The notes under the pieces: generated by a model
Seen by the model: only the letters and a program-made list of their open reading frames with translations
Database searches by the model: none
What the model was told of the DNA's origin: nothing
Assembly: GCF_036248275.1 (NCBI RefSeq)
Contig: NZ_CP109181.1
Location: 6,758,001-6,822,000, forward strand
Direction: 5' to 3'
Source of the DNA: Streptomyces sp. NBC_01716
GTDB lineage: Bacteria > Actinomycetota > Actinomycetes > Streptomycetales > Streptomycetaceae
Length of the DNA: 64,000 nucleotides
Shown here: positions 63,296-64,000 of the stretch, piece after piece
Position numbering within the stretch: the first letter of the stretch is position 1
Layout: every line of letters begins with the position of its first letter
Program-made: the position numbers and the translations under genes

Positions 63296-63355
63296 TCAGG
63301 CGGACGCCCGTGACATCAGGCGGACACCCGCGGCATCAGGCGGACGCCTGCGGAT
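63296..63355. repeat. Three 20-bp tandem repeats at the 3' end of pgl
   Basis: TCAGGCGGAC(G/A)CC(C/T)G begins at 63296, 63316 and 63336, an exact 20-nt period. On the coding strand each copy ends in GTCCGCCTGA, so the pgl stop codon and last codons are triplicated. Only the first copy met by the ribosome (63336) is used. Confidence 0.85.
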
Positions 63356-64000
63356 ACAGCGCGCGCGGCAGCTTCGACGCCGCCGGCTCGTCCAGGAGCC
63401 AGAGCGTCCGCGCGCGGCCGTACGCCCCCGCCGCCGGCGCCTGGATCTCGCCCGCGCCGGAGAGGGCGATCTCCGCCGCCTCCGCCTTGTCCTCGCCCGC
63501 CGCCAGCAGCCACACCTCGTGCGCCGCCCGGATCGCGGGCAGGGTCAGGGAGATCCGGAGCGGCGGCGGCTTCGGGGCGCCGCGCACCGCGACCACCGTG
63601 CGCTCGGTCTCCCGGACGCCCGGCAGCTCGGGGAAGAGCGAGGCCACGTGCGTGTCCGGGCCCACGCCGAGCATCAGCACGTCGAAGGACGGGACCCGGG
63701 CATGGTCCTCCGGCCGTGCGGCGGCGGCCAGTTCCGTCTCGTACGCGGCTGCCGCCGCCTCGATGTCGGAGCCGTACGGGCCGTCGGATGCCGGCATCGC
63801 GTGCACCCGTGAGGGGTCCAGCGGTACCGAGTCCAGCAGTGCGGCCCGCGCCTGGGTGATGTTGCGTTCCGGGTCGCCCTCCGGGAGGAAGCGTTCGTCG
63901 CCCCACCAGAGGTCGAGCCGGGTCCAGTCGACCGCGTCCCGGGCGGGCGCCTCGGACAGTGCGGCCAGCAGACCGTTGCCGTTGCGCCCGCCGGTCAGGA
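63336..64000 (-). CDS. pgl: 6-phosphogluconolactonase (5' partial)
   Basis: This enzyme hydrolyses 6-phosphogluconolactone in the pentose phosphate pathway. The frame is open to the window's right edge, so only the C-terminal ~221 residues are visible. Family blocks: TGGRNGNGLLAAL at the edge, WWGDERFLP, SFDVLMLGVGPDTHVASLFP, and the C-terminal IQAPAAGAYGRARTLWLLD. The frame stops at the innermost of three tandem repeats. In Streptomyces pgl follows zwf and opcA, which would lie to the right. Confidence 0.93.
   Translation of the reverse strand, partial: LTGGRNGNGLLAALSEAPARDAVDWTRLDLWWGDERFLPEGDPERNITQARAALLDSVPLDPSRVHAMPASDGPYGSDIEAAAAAYETELAAAARPEDHARVPSFDVLMLGVGPDTHVASLFPELPGVRETERTVVAVRGAPKPPPLRISLTLPAIRAAHEVWLLAAGEDKAEAAEIALSGAGEIQAPAAGAYGRARTLWLLDEPAASKLPRALYPQASA

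Overview
The window is high-GC actinobacterial DNA, almost certainly from Streptomyces. It has GTG and TTG starts, third-position GC bias, a whiA sporulation gene, mycothiol-type enzymes, streptogrisin-like and M14 exoproteases, and the order uvrB / uvrA / uvrC-rapZ-yvcK-whiA / gap-pgk-tpi-secG / pgi / pgl, which as I remember it matches the streptomycete core around S. coelicolor SCO1936-SCO1970. No tRNA, rRNA, CRISPR array, transposase or integrase was found. LAYOUT. 1-4.4 kb: SNF2 helicase (5' cut by the window), a SWIM zinc-finger partner, and a small protein with a Bell-like N-terminus and a RHIM/amyloid-like C-terminal motif. 4.5-9.4 kb: secreted S1 protease with a LacI-type operator upstream, HAD-like protein, DUF3574 exported protein, amidohydrolase, and a uridine kinase with an apparent late frameshift. 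9.4-14 kb: pseudouridine catabolism pair (psuK-like/psuG), ogt, glpQ and an MHYT sensor. 14-20.6 kb: uvrB, two TerD-family genes, and terC behind a yybP-ykoY-type manganese riboswitch. 20.6-25.2 kb: metallo-beta-lactamase hydrolase, mycothiol-dependent enzyme, uvrA. 25.3-32.4 kb: a compact accessory non-ribosomal peptide locus (free carrier protein, free adenylation protein, C-A-T-reductase), followed by a PfkB kinase pseudogene. 32.5-50.1 kb: Rieske lipoprotein, uvrC-rapZ-yvcK-whiA, secreted carboxypeptidase, gap, pgk, tpiA, secG, an RbpA paralogue, an MFS exporter, pgi and two bacterial PH-domain membrane proteins. 50.2-63.1 kb: a 13-kb minus-strand operon (DUF4132 protein, a 1710-aa uncharacterised protein, MoxR AAA+ ATPase, DUF5682-vWA fusion, SWIM protein). 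63.3-64 kb: the 3' part of pgl, cut by the window end. HOW IT WORKS TOGETHER. The main unifying signal is regulatory. Six intergenic sites share the motif TGTC(A/G)GTG, 8 nt, TA(C/G)(C/G)GT, the RecA-NDp/PafBC-type DNA-damage promoter of actinobacteria. They lie in front of ogt, uvrB, terD, uvrC, the MFS exporter and the 13-kb MoxR-vWA operon. Three of them (ogt, uvrB, uvrC) place the transcription start on the ATG, so leaderless mRNAs are predicted. The window therefore looks like a DNA-damage neighbourhood in which three less expected members (TerD, an exporter, and a MoxR-vWA-SWIM chaperone-like system) appear wired to the same input as the excision-repair genes. That operon and its promoter are the best candidate here for an undescribed system.
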